NCBI GenBank assembly: GCA_024743175.1
Contig: JANSXA010000003.1
Coordinates: forward strand, 248,001-312,000
DNA length: 64,000 nt
Direction: 5' to 3'
Source: Pseudomonadaceae bacterium
Lineage (GTDB): Bacteria > Pseudomonadota > Gammaproteobacteria > Pseudomonadales > Azotimanducaceae
Shown: piece after piece, positions 15,892 through 24,909 of the stretch
Position numbering within the stretch: the first letter of the stretch is position 1
Layout: each line of letters opens with the position of its first letter
The notes under the pieces: generated by a model
Seen by the model: only the letters and a program-made list of their open reading frames with translations
Told to the model about the DNA's origin: nothing
Database searches by the model: none
Translations under genes and position numbers: made by a program

Positions 15892-17158
15892 CTTTTGCCC
15901 TGGTCCTGCCCGCTGGTGTAAACATCTGGGCTTGGCGCTGGTGCTTCTTGCGGCAGGCTCTGTACAGGCATTGGATGCAGACGTTCGACTGAAATGGTTC
16001 GGCAGTGCTGCAGCTTTGCCTGAGCACGATCTGCAGCGCCAGATAGATAAAACGCCAGCCTATGACCAAACCTATGATATGCGCCTGATGTTCCGCCATC
16101 AGTCGGGTCCTTTCCGTCTGGCGCTTGACCACTCCACAATCCTGCTCAGCGGTGATGCAGCGAAGTTAGGCCGCGATCCGAACGCGGCGCTGGATCAGAC
16201 GGTTACCAACGATGACCGTCGTTGGGCGGACATGACCTGGTCAATCGAAGACGGTGAGCGGCATCAGAGTTTTCACCGGATAGACCGCCTGTCACTGCAG
16301 TGGCAGTCAGGCAACTGGAACGTTTCCGCCGGACGTCAGGCAGTGAGCTGGGGCAGCGGTATCGTTTTTCAACCTCTGGACCTGTTCAGCCCGTTTTCGC
16401 CTACGGTTGTTGATCGTGATTATAAGCCCGGCGATGACCTGCTGTTGATTGATCATCTCCTGGATAGCGGTAGCGACCTGCAGCTGCTGCACGTTGTGCG
16501 AAGAGATGCGGACGGGGATGTCAGCAGCAAGGTTGCCAGCACCGCGTTCAAGTGGCATGGCTACGCAGGCGCCTCTGAGCTGGAATTGCTTGCTGCCAGA
16601 CACTTTGATGAAGATGTTCTGGGCTTAAGTTTTCGGCGCCCGCTGGGTGAGGCAATGTTCCGTGCGGATCTGGTAGCAGTGCACAGTCAAACCCCGGATC
16701 GCAACGAGGGCTGGCGGGTCTCTGCTATCGCAAATCTCGACTACACGCTGGTGGCCTGGGAGCGCAACGTTTACCTGTTTGGTGAGTACTTCTACAACGA
16801 TTGGGGTGTGGATGAACTGCCTACGCAGATTGGAGATCTGCCACCGAGTCTGGTGGACAGGCTGGCCCGTGGTGAGTTGTTTAATGTGATGCAGCACTAC
16901 CTGGCGTTGGGTGGCAGTTTCGAATGGCATCCGCTGCTCAATCAGAGCGCAACGCTGATTACCAACCTGCAGGACAAAAGTACCCTGTTACAGGTCGCGG
17001 TGACTTTTGATCCTGGTGATCACCAGAGCCTGCAGGTGGGTTTCATCCAGCCGCTGGGCCGAGCGGGGAACGAATTTGGCGGTATACCTGTCGCTGGCGA
17101 TCAGATAACAACTGGCGGCGGCAGCCGATCTTATCTGCGATGGACGTATTTCTTCTGA
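15869..17158 (+). CDS. Predicted outer-membrane protein of the ABC/LolA-like module
   Basis: A 429-residue exported protein that I cannot assign to a named family. The signal peptide has a hydrophobic core LGLALVLLAAG with cleavage after VQA. The mature part has alternating strand-like segments and ends in an aromatic residue (WTYFF), as many outer-membrane barrels do. The ATG at 15869 lies inside the end of the ATPase gene, so the genes are coupled. As the last gene of the run it could be the outer-membrane acceptor or exit channel, which is an inference from position. It is convergent with the RND gene, 12 bases apart. Confidence 0.7.
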   Translation: MTRSRALNFCPGPARWCKHLGLALVLLAAGSVQALDADVRLKWFGSAAALPEHDLQRQIDKTPAYDQTYDMRLMFRHQSGPFRLALDHSTILLSGDAAKLGRDPNAALDQTVTNDDRRWADMTWSIEDGERHQSFHRIDRLSLQWQSGNWNVSAGRQAVSWGSGIVFQPLDLFSPFSPTVVDRDYKPGDDLLLIDHLLDSGSDLQLLHVVRRDADGDVSSKVASTAFKWHGYAGASELELLAARHFDEDVLGLSFRRPLGEAMFRADLVAVHSQTPDRNEGWRVSAIANLDYTLVAWERNVYLFGEYFYNDWGVDELPTQIGDLPPSLVDRLARGELFNVMQHYLALGGSFEWHPLLNQSATLITNLQDKSTLLQVAVTFDPGDHQSLQVGFIQPLGRAGNEFGGIPVAGDQITTGGGSRSYLRWTYFF

Positions 17159-17170
17159 GTTAACGTTCGC

Positions 17171-20100
17171 TTATACATCCGAACGTAAACTGTCATGGCG
17201 ATGGAACAGGCCAAAATCGTGCAGCACCATATAAAACGCTGGAATAACAAACAACACCAGAGCGGTTGCGGCAGTTAGACCAAAGGCCAGGCTGATCGCC
17301 AGGGGGATAACCACCTTTGCCTGCAGGCTGGTCTCCAGCAACAGCGGCAACAACCCGGCAACGGTGGTTATACTTGTCAGCAGCACAGCGCGGAATCTGT
17401 CTGCGGAAGCCTGGGTGACGGCGTCATGAAGTGTCTGGCCCTCACCAAGGCGTTTCTCAACAAACGTGACAAGTAAAATGGAGTCGTTTACTACAATACC
17501 GGCTAGGCTGATGAAGCCCAGGATAGACGGCATCGTCAGGTTGTAGCCGAGCAGTAGATGCCCTGCAACGACGCCGGTGAACGAAAGTGGGATAATAATC
17601 AGCACAACCAACGGTTCTATATAGCTGCGAAACTGCAGGGCAAGCAATAGATACATGGCGATGAAACCGAGCACAAAGCCATTGCGCATAGACGCCAGTG
17701 TCTCTGCAGAACGTGATGCCTCGCCGGCAATCTGCAGCTCAACGCCAGGGTGAGCAGCCTGCCATGCTGGTATGTAGTCCCTCTGCAGGTCGCCCAGCAC
17801 TGCAGCTGAGGTGATGCGCGAGGCGTTGATATTGGCCTCCACAGTCACTGTGTCCCGCCCGTTGATGCGGTGGTAGCGCGAAAACGTGCGCTGCTGCGTG
17901 ACGCTGGCGATATCCGACAGAGCTATTGCATCTCCCGCTTGATTGATAACTACAAACCTGTCCAGCGCTCCCCGGTCATGCTGCGCGCTTTCGGCCAGAG
18001 TGACGGTCACTTTGAATTTCTCACGACCCACCTGAACTTCCTGAACGACAATGCCGTTGAACGCACCGCGTAACTGTTCTGCCAGCATAGCGCTGGTAAT
18101 GCCAAGATCCTGTGCCCCGGGTAATAGTTGAAAGCGAAACTCTGTGCGCCCTGGACGCAAATCGCTTGAGACATCAAAGACACCGGTATAACGAGACAAC
18201 CAGTTCTGCAGGTCCTGGTTGGCAGCCACCATTGATTCCGTACTGCTGCCCTGGATCTGTAACTCCAGCGGTTTACCCTGAGGACCAATGGCCGGTTCGC
18301 TGAATTTCACGCTGACAACATCAGGTGTCGGCTGAAAACGCTCCCGCCACATCTGGCGGATGGCGCTGGAGGTATGCGTGCGAATTTCCGGGTTCAATAG
18401 ATCCACCGTGATCGTAGCCACGTGATCACCGCTTTCGTAAGCGTCAATGTTGGTGCCAAAGGTCACTAAAACCTGGCGTACAAGTGGTTGCTGGTCGGGT
18501 TGCTCAGGGGTCAGCTCGGCATCAATCTCATCCAGTGCCTGCAACAGCAGTGCAACTGTTTCTTCGGTTGTTGAGAAAGGTGTGCCAGGAGTCAGTAAAA
18601 GCCTGGCTTCGATGCTTTCGCTGTCCAGTTCCGGTAGTGGCGAGAAACCCAGTAACCCCGTTGCCAGCATGCTGACGGATAGCATTAAAGCGGCAAACAA
18701 CAGGCCAAAACCCAGATATCTGACGCTGATCGCGATTTCCACCAGGCGCGCGCAGGCCGCTCGCCAGTGGCTGAGCCTCTCCTGTATCCATTTCTGGGCG
18801 GCGTTCTGCTTCCGGGCAAGACGGCTATGACGCAAATGTGAGGGTAGTATCAGAAATGCTTCAACCAGGCTTACCGTTAAAGCCATAAGCATGACAATGG
18901 GGACTGCCTTGAGAACCGTGCCCAGTTCTCCGCGCAAAAATGCCAACGGTATGAATATGGCGCAGGTTGTAAAGAACGAAGCTATGACGCCGGGTAAAAC
19001 CTCCAAAGTGCCGTTGATGGAGGCCTGCATCGGGTCTGCACCACCCTCGCGGTGCGCGACGATGTTTTCTGATATGACAATGGCATCGTCGACAATAATG
19101 CCGATCACAATCAGCAGGGCAACCAGGGTCATCATGTCAAACTGCATGCCGGTGAGATTCATCACAAAAAATGTACCGGCAAACGCGACAGGTAGCCCCA
19201 GTCCGACCCATAATGCGTGCGTGGCGGAGAAGAACAGCCACAACACAAGAATGACCAGGGCCAGCCCCTGCAGTGCATTTTTGACCAGCATACTCAGTCT
19301 GTCCTGCACCAGAGATGCGCGGTCGGCGGTTATTGCAAGGTTGATGCCCGGTGTTGCCTTCCGCTCCCGTTCAACAAACGCATCAACGCTGGCTAAGATA
19401 TCCAGGGCGTCGCCAGAACGATTCTTTTCAATCGCGAGAATGGCCGCTGGGAGGTTGTTAAACAGAGTTTTCTGATTGGGGTACTCAAACGTATCCGTTA
19501 TGGTTGCGATGTCGCCGAGGCGGAAGTCCTGGCCGCCTCGGGGCGATTTCAGTCTCAGACTGGCAAGACTTTCAGGCGTGCTGCGTTCGTCTTCAACCCG
19601 CAGCGTCAGGCTGCTGGTTGCAGCGTCCAGCTCACCGGCGGGTGTGTCCAGATTTAACTGCTGCAGCAGCCTCGCAATGTCGCTTACCGCTAATTTCAGT
19701 CGGCGCAATTCCCGTTCATCCAGCGAGATTCTCAATTGCCTGTCTGTGAAGCCGGTGATGCTCACTTTGCTGACACCTTCAATCTGAAGCGCACGTAAGC
19801 GCAATCCCTCGGCGTAGTCTTTCAGGGTTTCGAACGGCACATCTGCATAAGCGGCGATCGATACAACAGGCTCCGACGTACCCAGCAGCGTGATGATCGC
19901 GGGTTCTGTTTCACTGGGGAGGTCGTCTATCGCTTCAACCTGGGTGCGCACGTCGCTGAGCAAACGATCGATAACAACGCCATCAACACCTTCGAGTGTG
20001 ACTAAAGCGCGATTAGCGCTGGCTGCACAGCGGTACTCTTCGATCTGATCCACCTGGTCGACGGCATCTTCCAGGCGCAAACAAACCGACTGATTAGCCT

Positions 20101-20266
20101 CGTTAGCAGCCGCGCCGGGGTAGGCGACGCTGATGGTCAGGGTGGTCAGCGGTTGTTGCGGAAACGTGCTGCGCACAATGTCAGTGATAGACGTGAGACC
20201 GAGTATCAGCAGCAGAATCATCAGCAGATTGCTGGCATTTGGATGTCGAACGAACCACGCTAACAT
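17171..20266 (-). CDS. RND multidrug efflux permease (AcrB/HAE1 type)
   Basis: A 1031-residue inner-membrane pump of the resistance-nodulation-division family, close to the usual AcrB-like length. It has an N-terminal helix and a large periplasmic loop, then helices including VGIIVDDAIVISENIVAHREGG, the helix-4 segment that carries the conserved acidic proton-relay pair. The second periplasmic loop and C-terminal helices (SLAGIVVNDSILLVTFVEKR) follow. It should export substrates with the adaptor encoded directly upstream and a TolC protein encoded elsewhere. It is the last gene of a regulator/adaptor/pump operon. Confidence 0.95.
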   Translation of the reverse strand: MLAWFVRHPNASNLLMILLLILGLTSITDIVRSTFPQQPLTTLTISVAYPGAAANEANQSVCLRLEDAVDQVDQIEEYRCAASANRALVTLEGVDGVVIDRLLSDVRTQVEAIDDLPSETEPAIITLLGTSEPVVSIAAYADVPFETLKDYAEGLRLRALQIEGVSKVSITGFTDRQLRISLDERELRRLKLAVSDIARLLQQLNLDTPAGELDAATSSLTLRVEDERSTPESLASLRLKSPRGGQDFRLGDIATITDTFEYPNQKTLFNNLPAAILAIEKNRSGDALDILASVDAFVERERKATPGINLAITADRASLVQDRLSMLVKNALQGLALVILVLWLFFSATHALWVGLGLPVAFAGTFFVMNLTGMQFDMMTLVALLIVIGIIVDDAIVISENIVAHREGGADPMQASINGTLEVLPGVIASFFTTCAIFIPLAFLRGELGTVLKAVPIVMLMALTVSLVEAFLILPSHLRHSRLARKQNAAQKWIQERLSHWRAACARLVEIAISVRYLGFGLLFAALMLSVSMLATGLLGFSPLPELDSESIEARLLLTPGTPFSTTEETVALLLQALDEIDAELTPEQPDQQPLVRQVLVTFGTNIDAYESGDHVATITVDLLNPEIRTHTSSAIRQMWRERFQPTPDVVSVKFSEPAIGPQGKPLELQIQGSSTESMVAANQDLQNWLSRYTGVFDVSSDLRPGRTEFRFQLLPGAQDLGITSAMLAEQLRGAFNGIVVQEVQVGREKFKVTVTLAESAQHDRGALDRFVVINQAGDAIALSDIASVTQQRTFSRYHRINGRDTVTVEANINASRITSAAVLGDLQRDYIPAWQAAHPGVELQIAGEASRSAETLASMRNGFVLGFIAMYLLLALQFRSYIEPLVVLIIIPLSFTGVVAGHLLLGYNLTMPSILGFISLAGIVVNDSILLVTFVEKRLGEGQTLHDAVTQASADRFRAVLLTSITTVAGLLPLLLETSLQAKVVIPLAISLAFGLTAATALVLFVIPAFYMVLHDFGLFHRHDSLRSDV

Positions 20267-20270
20267 GACG

Positions 20271-21605
20271 TTACTGCACCACGGGTTCTAACAGCATGCC
20301 GATAGCCGGAAACAGGAGATTGGTGGTCACCAGCTGCGAGCCGGAGGCTAATTGGGGGTTTGCTGCTGCGGACAGCACCGCGAGATCATCCTGGGTGTAA
20401 AGCACATCCACGCTCTGGGCATTTAGCCGGTTTTCCGTGTCTGCTACCCAGATACGTCCTTTGTGGACGGCTGAGCGTGGAATGACAAAGACGTCTCGCA
20501 GCGGTGTACCGCTGACAGTGACATCAAGATACTGATTCAAGGGCGGAAGGCTGGGATTCGCTTCGGTACCCAGGTCAATGTACAAGGCAACGGCGCGACT
20601 GCTGTCGCTCAAGCCTGGATTGATACGGCTTACGCTGCCGGTGTAGTGCTGTTTGCCATGTCCAGTTGCAAAAACTAAAGATGCAGACAGTGGCTTGATC
20701 GGGTCGCCGTTTGCTGCTGTATTGATGGCGGCAGGAAAACGCGCCATCAATTGCGCGTAAGGTACCTCCATCAGCACTTCAATGGACTCGATGCTTTCGG
20801 CGGTAAACATGCGCATGCCGCTGGGCACAAACTGGCCGGTGTCGATCTGGACGTCGCTGATACGTCCTTTGAAAGGCATGTAGTATTCCGTTCGCAGCAG
20901 ATCTGCAGATGCTTTTTTCTGCTGCGCCAACGCCTGTGTAATGTTTGACTCGGCGGCCTCTAATCTGTCTGGTTGTAGAGATTTTTCTGTTTCCAGGTTC
21001 TGCAGTGATTGCTGCTGACGCAAAAGGTCGCGTTCTTCTGCTTCGAGTTGCAGGCGCGAGATGTGGCCGTTTTCTGCCAGCTGTTGATTGCGTGCGTATC
21101 GCTTTTGAGCAAGCTCATAGGCGCGCTTTTCAATGTGTATGGCTTTATCAAGTTCAGTGTCGCGCTGTCTGATCTCTGCAAGATTGGCCTGCGCGCTGCG
21201 CAGTCGGGCGTCAGCCTGGGCTGAAGCAGCCTCATAGTCTAAAGGGTCGATTGTCAGCAGCAGTGTGCCAGCTGCAAATTGCGCACCATTGTGGAGGTCT
21301 TCATGCTGCCACGACACCTTGCCGCCTACCTGAGTCAGAGCCTGCCAGGTCTGCTTGCTTCGGACCTCTCCAAAGCCTTTGAGTAAAGGGGTTACGGTGG
21401 TTGGTTGCAGGGTTAACACATTGACAGGTAAGGCTGCGCCCGTCTGATCGCTGTGCTCAATACCCGGCACCAACAGCATGCTCAAAGCAATCACTACACC
21501 GGCAATGACCAAGGGTACAAAAAACCAGCGGCGCTGGTTCAGATTCAGGTGATTCAGGCGTTCACCCAGTCGGGTAGTGCGGGATTGTTCGCGTCTGTCA
21601 GCCAT
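20271..21605 (-). CDS. RND efflux periplasmic adaptor (membrane fusion protein)
   Basis: A 444-residue HlyD/AcrA-like adaptor. A single N-terminal helix (near WFFVPLVIAGVVIALSML) anchors it in the inner membrane; lipoyl and barrel-sandwich halves flank a long coiled-coil hairpin rich in Gln, Glu, Arg and Leu. It bridges the RND pump and an outer-membrane channel. The ATG at 21605 is selected by GGAAG six bases upstream, inside the end of the TetR gene; in-frame ATGs at 21611 and 21656 are less likely. The pump gene begins four bases after its stop. Confidence 0.9.
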   Translation of the reverse strand: MADRREQSRTTRLGERLNHLNLNQRRWFFVPLVIAGVVIALSMLLVPGIEHSDQTGAALPVNVLTLQPTTVTPLLKGFGEVRSKQTWQALTQVGGKVSWQHEDLHNGAQFAAGTLLLTIDPLDYEAASAQADARLRSAQANLAEIRQRDTELDKAIHIEKRAYELAQKRYARNQQLAENGHISRLQLEAEERDLLRQQQSLQNLETEKSLQPDRLEAAESNITQALAQQKKASADLLRTEYYMPFKGRISDVQIDTGQFVPSGMRMFTAESIESIEVLMEVPYAQLMARFPAAINTAANGDPIKPLSASLVFATGHGKQHYTGSVSRINPGLSDSSRAVALYIDLGTEANPSLPPLNQYLDVTVSGTPLRDVFVIPRSAVHKGRIWVADTENRLNAQSVDVLYTQDDLAVLSAAANPQLASGSQLVTTNLLFPAIGMLLEPVVQ

Positions 21606-22263
21606 CGGCATCTTCCAGCGCAAGGCTGCGTAGCACCATGGTCTGGGCGACATCACTGATCAGTGCGATCCGTTCGGCGTCGTAAGCCTGCCAGCCGGTG
21701 CGAGCGAACAGAATCGGACGGGCGATGTGAAAAATCATAACCTGGCCCAGCAGGGCATGCGCCTGGACAATGGTTGATTCATCTTCCGGATTGAGATCGA
21801 AGGCCATTGCCACTACGTTGGTGAACATTTCGTGGATACGCCGGGGCAACGCTTCGTAAAAAAGTTCAAAATAAGGCCCCGGAGAAAAGAACTCGCGCAT
21901 CACAAACGGCATGTAGTGTGGAATATCTTCATTGCCCAGGAAAAAATGCATCAAGCGATCGACCAGGGTGCGGATCAGCCGTGCTTGAGTAACGCGGTTG
22001 CCAGCGGCAACTTCACGCATCTGATCAAATGCATTGAGTGCGCCTTCGATTTGCGGACGAAGCTGGTTGATGACGTGTTCAATGGCAGCTCTATAAAGCG
22101 CATCTTTGCTGCCGAAGTGGTACTTGATGCTGGAAACGTTGGTCTTGGCGTGCTCACTTAACGCGCGGGTGCTCACGGACGCATAGCCGTCCCGTCCAAA
22201 CAGTTCAATGGCTGCCTGGATCAGAGGTAATTCTGCAGAACCGCTGGTAGAAGGGGTGGGCAT
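21598..22263 (-). CDS. TetR family regulator, CecR/YbiH-like
   Basis: A 221-residue regulator. The helix-turn-helix (STRALSEHAKTNVSSIKYHF) is followed by KDALYRAAIEHV and a C-terminal ligand domain resembling the CecR (DUF1956) group. CecR of E. coli controls a membrane-fusion/transport operon, and here the gene is first in an operon with an MFP and an RND pump, overlapping the adaptor gene by eight bases. It probably represses its own operon through the palindromes at 22304-22337 and responds to a pump substrate. Confidence 0.88.
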   Translation of the reverse strand: MPTPSTSGSAELPLIQAAIELFGRDGYASVSTRALSEHAKTNVSSIKYHFGSKDALYRAAIEHVINQLRPQIEGALNAFDQMREVAAGNRVTQARLIRTLVDRLMHFFLGNEDIPHYMPFVMREFFSPGPYFELFYEALPRRIHEMFTNVVAMAFDLNPEDESTIVQAHALLGQVMIFHIARPILFARTGWQAYDAERIALISDVAQTMVLRSLALEDADG

Positions 22264-22303
22264 TTGTCACACCAGAAAGTGATGTAGAAGCCTGCAGTTT
22301 AAA

Positions 22304-22337
22304 CGATTGGTTGAACAATTCAATCAATCGATTGATT
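22304..22337. promoter_or_regulatory. Overlapping palindromes at the efflux-operon promoter (candidate operator)
   Basis: Two overlapping dyads lie 41-74 bases upstream of the TetR start. The first pairs CGATTGGTTGAA (22304-22315) with TTCAATCAATCG (22319-22330), with one mismatch. The second is the perfect 16-base palindrome AATCAATCGATTGATT (22322-22337). A minus-strand promoter, TTGAAT-N16-TAAACT, falls within the same bases. This fits autorepression by the CecR-like protein. Confidence 0.6.
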
Positions 22338-22351
22338 TAGGTGCGGGGCAC

Positions 22352-22376
22352 AAAAAAGCCCGAGAACATCGGGCTT
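22352..22376 (-). terminator. Rho-independent terminator
   Basis: On the minus strand AAGCCCGA-TGTTC-TCGGGCTT forms an 8-bp GC-rich stem with a 5-base loop, followed by a T run (T6 counting the stem end). It lies about 60 bases after the secreted-protein gene at 22435-22785 and terminates it ahead of the efflux operon promoter. Confidence 0.8.
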
Positions 22377-22408
22377 CTGCGGGTGGAACGCATCGCGCGT
22401 CCCACCTG

Positions 22409-22430
22409 ATCTCCCGGCTGGCCGGGAGAT
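22409..22430. other. Perfect 10-bp stem hairpin just after a stop codon
   Basis: ATCTCCCGGC-TG-GCCGGGAGAT is a perfect inverted repeat four bases beyond the stop of the gene at 22435-22785. It lacks a T run, so it may protect the 3' end of the mRNA while the hairpin at 22352-22376 does the termination. Confidence 0.6.
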
Positions 22431-22434
22431 TGTC

Positions 22435-22785
22435 CTAGTTGGCAGCAACGTCGATAGTTACACGAGTTTCTTCCGGCACGAAGCGTCCTTCTTCAATGCT
22501 TGCACTGATTAACTTAGCGCCACGCTGTGCGGTTTCACAGGCTACGCGGATCGTGTTGCGCTCGCCCTGTTCCCAGCGAGTAGCGTTGACGTAGTACTCG
22601 TAGATGCCGCGTTCTTTGTTGATGAGGTATTCGCGGCTGGTGACCAGGCCTTCACTTTCCTGTTTTGCTGCTTTGACACAGTTGTTGTAACCGCGCATTT
22701 CAGCATCGGAGCTGGTGCGGGCTTCTACGACGGCACCGTAAGCCAGGAAGGTGCTGAGGGCGGCGATAAATACTGATTTTTTCAT
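22435..22785 (-). CDS. Small secreted protein of unknown function
   Basis: A 116-residue protein with a clear signal peptide (MKKSVFIAALSTFLAYG, cleavage after VVEA). The mature domain has two cysteines (in NNCVKAA and VACETA) that may form a disulfide, and ends with a predicted beta strand (RVTIDV). No family is recognised. It is a single-gene unit with its own terminator. It is divergent from the LysR gene at 22973, with a 187-base gap that contains a LysR-type dyad, so that regulator may control it. Confidence 0.75.
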   Translation of the reverse strand: MKKSVFIAALSTFLAYGAVVEARTSSDAEMRGYNNCVKAAKQESEGLVTSREYLINKERGIYEYYVNATRWEQGERNTIRVACETAQRGAKLISASIEEGRFVPEETRVTIDVAAN

Positions 22786-22842
22786 GATTGCGGTCCTTTG
22801 GGGGTCTAGTGAGAAGTTTAGAGTTTGAATAGCGATAAAGTG

Positions 22843-22855
22843 TTACTTAAGGTAA
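22843..22855. promoter_or_regulatory. Candidate LysR-type binding motif (T-N11-A)
   Basis: TTAC-TTAAG-GTAA is a short dyad with the T-N11-A spacing of LysR sites. It lies between the secreted-protein gene (minus) and the LysR gene (plus). A related AAGTAAC occurs about 30 bases further on. Confidence 0.35.
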
Positions 22856-22972
22856 CGGATAGATGTCGAATAGGGAACATAAGTAACGTAGAATGCGGAT
22901 TGCAGAAATTTACAGGGTGTTGGTTTTTATGCATACCCACCCGCTGAGCACTAAGAAGAGAAGGTTTTGGCT

Positions 22973-23872
22973 ATGAATGGACACCCTGCATTTGATCTTG
23001 ACTGGAATCTTGTGCGGACTTTTGTGGCTGTGGGGCAGGGTGGCAGCCTTGCTGCGGGTGCGCGAGCGTTGGGCATTACCCACCCAACCGCCGCAAGGCA
23101 TATTCAACAGCTCGAGGAGAACCTCGGTATGTCTTTGTTCAATCGGACCGCGCAGGGGTTGCTGCTGAATGAAGCCGGCGTGCGTCTGGATGCGGCTGCG
23201 CGGATCATGCATGACAGCGCGCTGGCGTTTAAATCCGCCTCTGATGGACTGCGCGAACAGCCGCTGCAGCGTGTGACTATTTCGGTGTCGGACGTACTTG
23301 CTGAACTGCTGCCGGAGGTGCTGCTGGAAGAGATGCACGACAGCGCTGAACAGCCGGTTTCGGTGGATATGGTGGTGACCAATGATCTGGTGAATCTATT
23401 GCAGCGGGATGCGGATCTCGCCCTACGTAATGTGCGACCCAGCCAGCAGGAATTGCTGTGTAAGAAGCTCGGCAGCCTGCGGATGGGTGTCTACGCCCAT
23501 GAGGATTATGTGGCGACAAAAGGTCTGCTGGATCTGCAGAAGCTCAGTCAGCACCGGTTTATCGACGGCTTAACCCGGGATTACCTGCGACGCGGCGCCG
23601 CGGAACGTGGGCTCACCATTGCGGACCGTCAGATTGTTATGCGCAGCGATTCTGTGCCGTGCAAGCGGGCTGCGGTCAGGGCGGGGTGGGGTATAGCGGC
23701 GTTTCCCTGCTGGATGGCTGAACAGGAGCCTCAGTGGGTATCGGTGCTGGCAACGGATGAACTGATTACCATGGATGTCTGGCTTGTCGCCCGGCCGGAG
23801 GTACGCCAGAACGAGCAGATGTTCGGCCTGTTTAAACGTTTGAGCGACAGGCTGGGTGCGCGATTGGGTTAA
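22973..23872 (+). CDS. LysR family transcriptional regulator
   Basis: A 299-residue regulator. The N-terminal winged helix-turn-helix shows the LysR pattern LAAGARALGITHPTAARHIQQLEE then FNRTAQG, with a C-terminal periplasmic-binding-protein-like effector domain. The ATG at 22973 follows AGAAGG at a spacing of eight; a TTG at 22967 is possible. It is divergent from the secreted-protein gene and convergent with the SDR gene, so its target is not fixed by context. Confidence 0.9.
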   Translation: MNGHPAFDLDWNLVRTFVAVGQGGSLAAGARALGITHPTAARHIQQLEENLGMSLFNRTAQGLLLNEAGVRLDAAARIMHDSALAFKSASDGLREQPLQRVTISVSDVLAELLPEVLLEEMHDSAEQPVSVDMVVTNDLVNLLQRDADLALRNVRPSQQELLCKKLGSLRMGVYAHEDYVATKGLLDLQKLSQHRFIDGLTRDYLRRGAAERGLTIADRQIVMRSDSVPCKRAAVRAGWGIAAFPCWMAEQEPQWVSVLATDELITMDVWLVARPEVRQNEQMFGLFKRLSDRLGARLG

Positions 23873-23897
23873 GTGGACCCCAGCCTGACGCAGACTT

Positions 23898-24809
23898 CTA
23901 GTCTACAACCGTCGTCTGATCTTTGGCCGCTTCGATGTTGGCCGCGCGAGCCGCAATCAACTGTGGCACAACCTCATCCAGCTCTTCGAGGCTCCAGACA
24001 CCGCTGGTTTTCTTGAACTGCTTGATCACCAGTGGTTGTTGCATGATGGCAACGCCGCCACGTGCGGTGTGGAATATTTCAGCGGTCACACCTGCGGATG
24101 CTTCACTGGCCAGCCAGGCCACTATCGGCGCAATGTGCTGTGGGCCGCCAGCTTCAAGGTCTTCCTGTTCTACACTTTCGCCTCGATTTTCCCTCAGTGG
24201 AATGGTCATGCGGGTCAATGCGCCTGGGGATATTGTGTTTACGGTACAGGCATACTTGGCAAGCTCCAGTGCAAGCACTCTGGAGAATCCAGCGATGCCT
24301 GCTTTGGCTGCGCCATAGTTTGCCTGACCGAAATTCCCATAGAGACCTGAAACGCTGGAAAAGTTAATAATTCGCGCACCGGTATGGTTGTTTTCGCGGA
24401 TGTAATTGGCAAACGGCCGCGAGCAGCAGTAGTGTCCTTTGAGGTGAACGGCAATCACCGCATCCCAATCGGATTCTTCCATTTTAAAAATGGTCCGGTC
24501 GCGCAGGATGCCTGCGTTGTTGACCAGCACATCCATTTTGCCGAAGGCATCCAGGGCTGATTGCAGCAGGGATTCGCCGCCACTGACTTGCGCAATAGAC
24601 TCAGTGTTGGCGACAGCCTCACCACCCATGGCCTGTATTTCCTTGACCACGTCATCAGCAATATTGCCGCCGCCGGATCCATCTGTATTGCTGCCCAGGT
24701 CATTCACAACCACTTTGGCACCTTCTTTTGCCGCCAGCAGCGCTATTTCTTTGCCGATGCCGCGGCCGGCGCCGGTAATTGCAACTACACGATCATCTAA
24801 TCTGCCCAT
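23898..24809 (-). CDS. Short-chain dehydrogenase/reductase (MFE-2-type 3-hydroxyacyl-CoA dehydrogenase-like)
   Basis: A 303-residue SDR. The cofactor motif TGAGRGIG is at residues 12-19, NNAG follows, a Ser lies in NFSSVSG, and the catalytic Tyr and Lys are in YGAAKAG. VVVNDLGSNTDGSG and the length beyond 250 residues resemble the dehydrogenase part of peroxisomal multifunctional enzyme type 2, which oxidises (3R)-hydroxyacyl-CoA. The ATG at 24809 follows GGGGAG. A fatty or steroid-side-chain acyl-CoA substrate is an inference from family. It is a single gene. Confidence 0.85.
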   Translation of the reverse strand: MGRLDDRVVAITGAGRGIGKEIALLAAKEGAKVVVNDLGSNTDGSGGGNIADDVVKEIQAMGGEAVANTESIAQVSGGESLLQSALDAFGKMDVLVNNAGILRDRTIFKMEESDWDAVIAVHLKGHYCCSRPFANYIRENNHTGARIINFSSVSGLYGNFGQANYGAAKAGIAGFSRVLALELAKYACTVNTISPGALTRMTIPLRENRGESVEQEDLEAGGPQHIAPIVAWLASEASAGVTAEIFHTARGGVAIMQQPLVIKQFKKTSGVWSLEELDEVVPQLIAARAANIEAAKDQTTVVD

Positions 24810-24909
24810 ATTGAATCTCCCCGATTCCCTGATATTTCTTATGCACACTGTGCCAGGATAAGATACTTGTTCCGGTCAGCGAAAGTAAATGTAAAGGACA
24901 CAAGGCAAC

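Noticed and set aside
18891-19475. A 194-residue reading frame opposite the RND pump gene
   Set aside because: Antisense to a conserved 1031-residue pump with low-complexity Ser/Ala/Arg composition; typical shadow frame.
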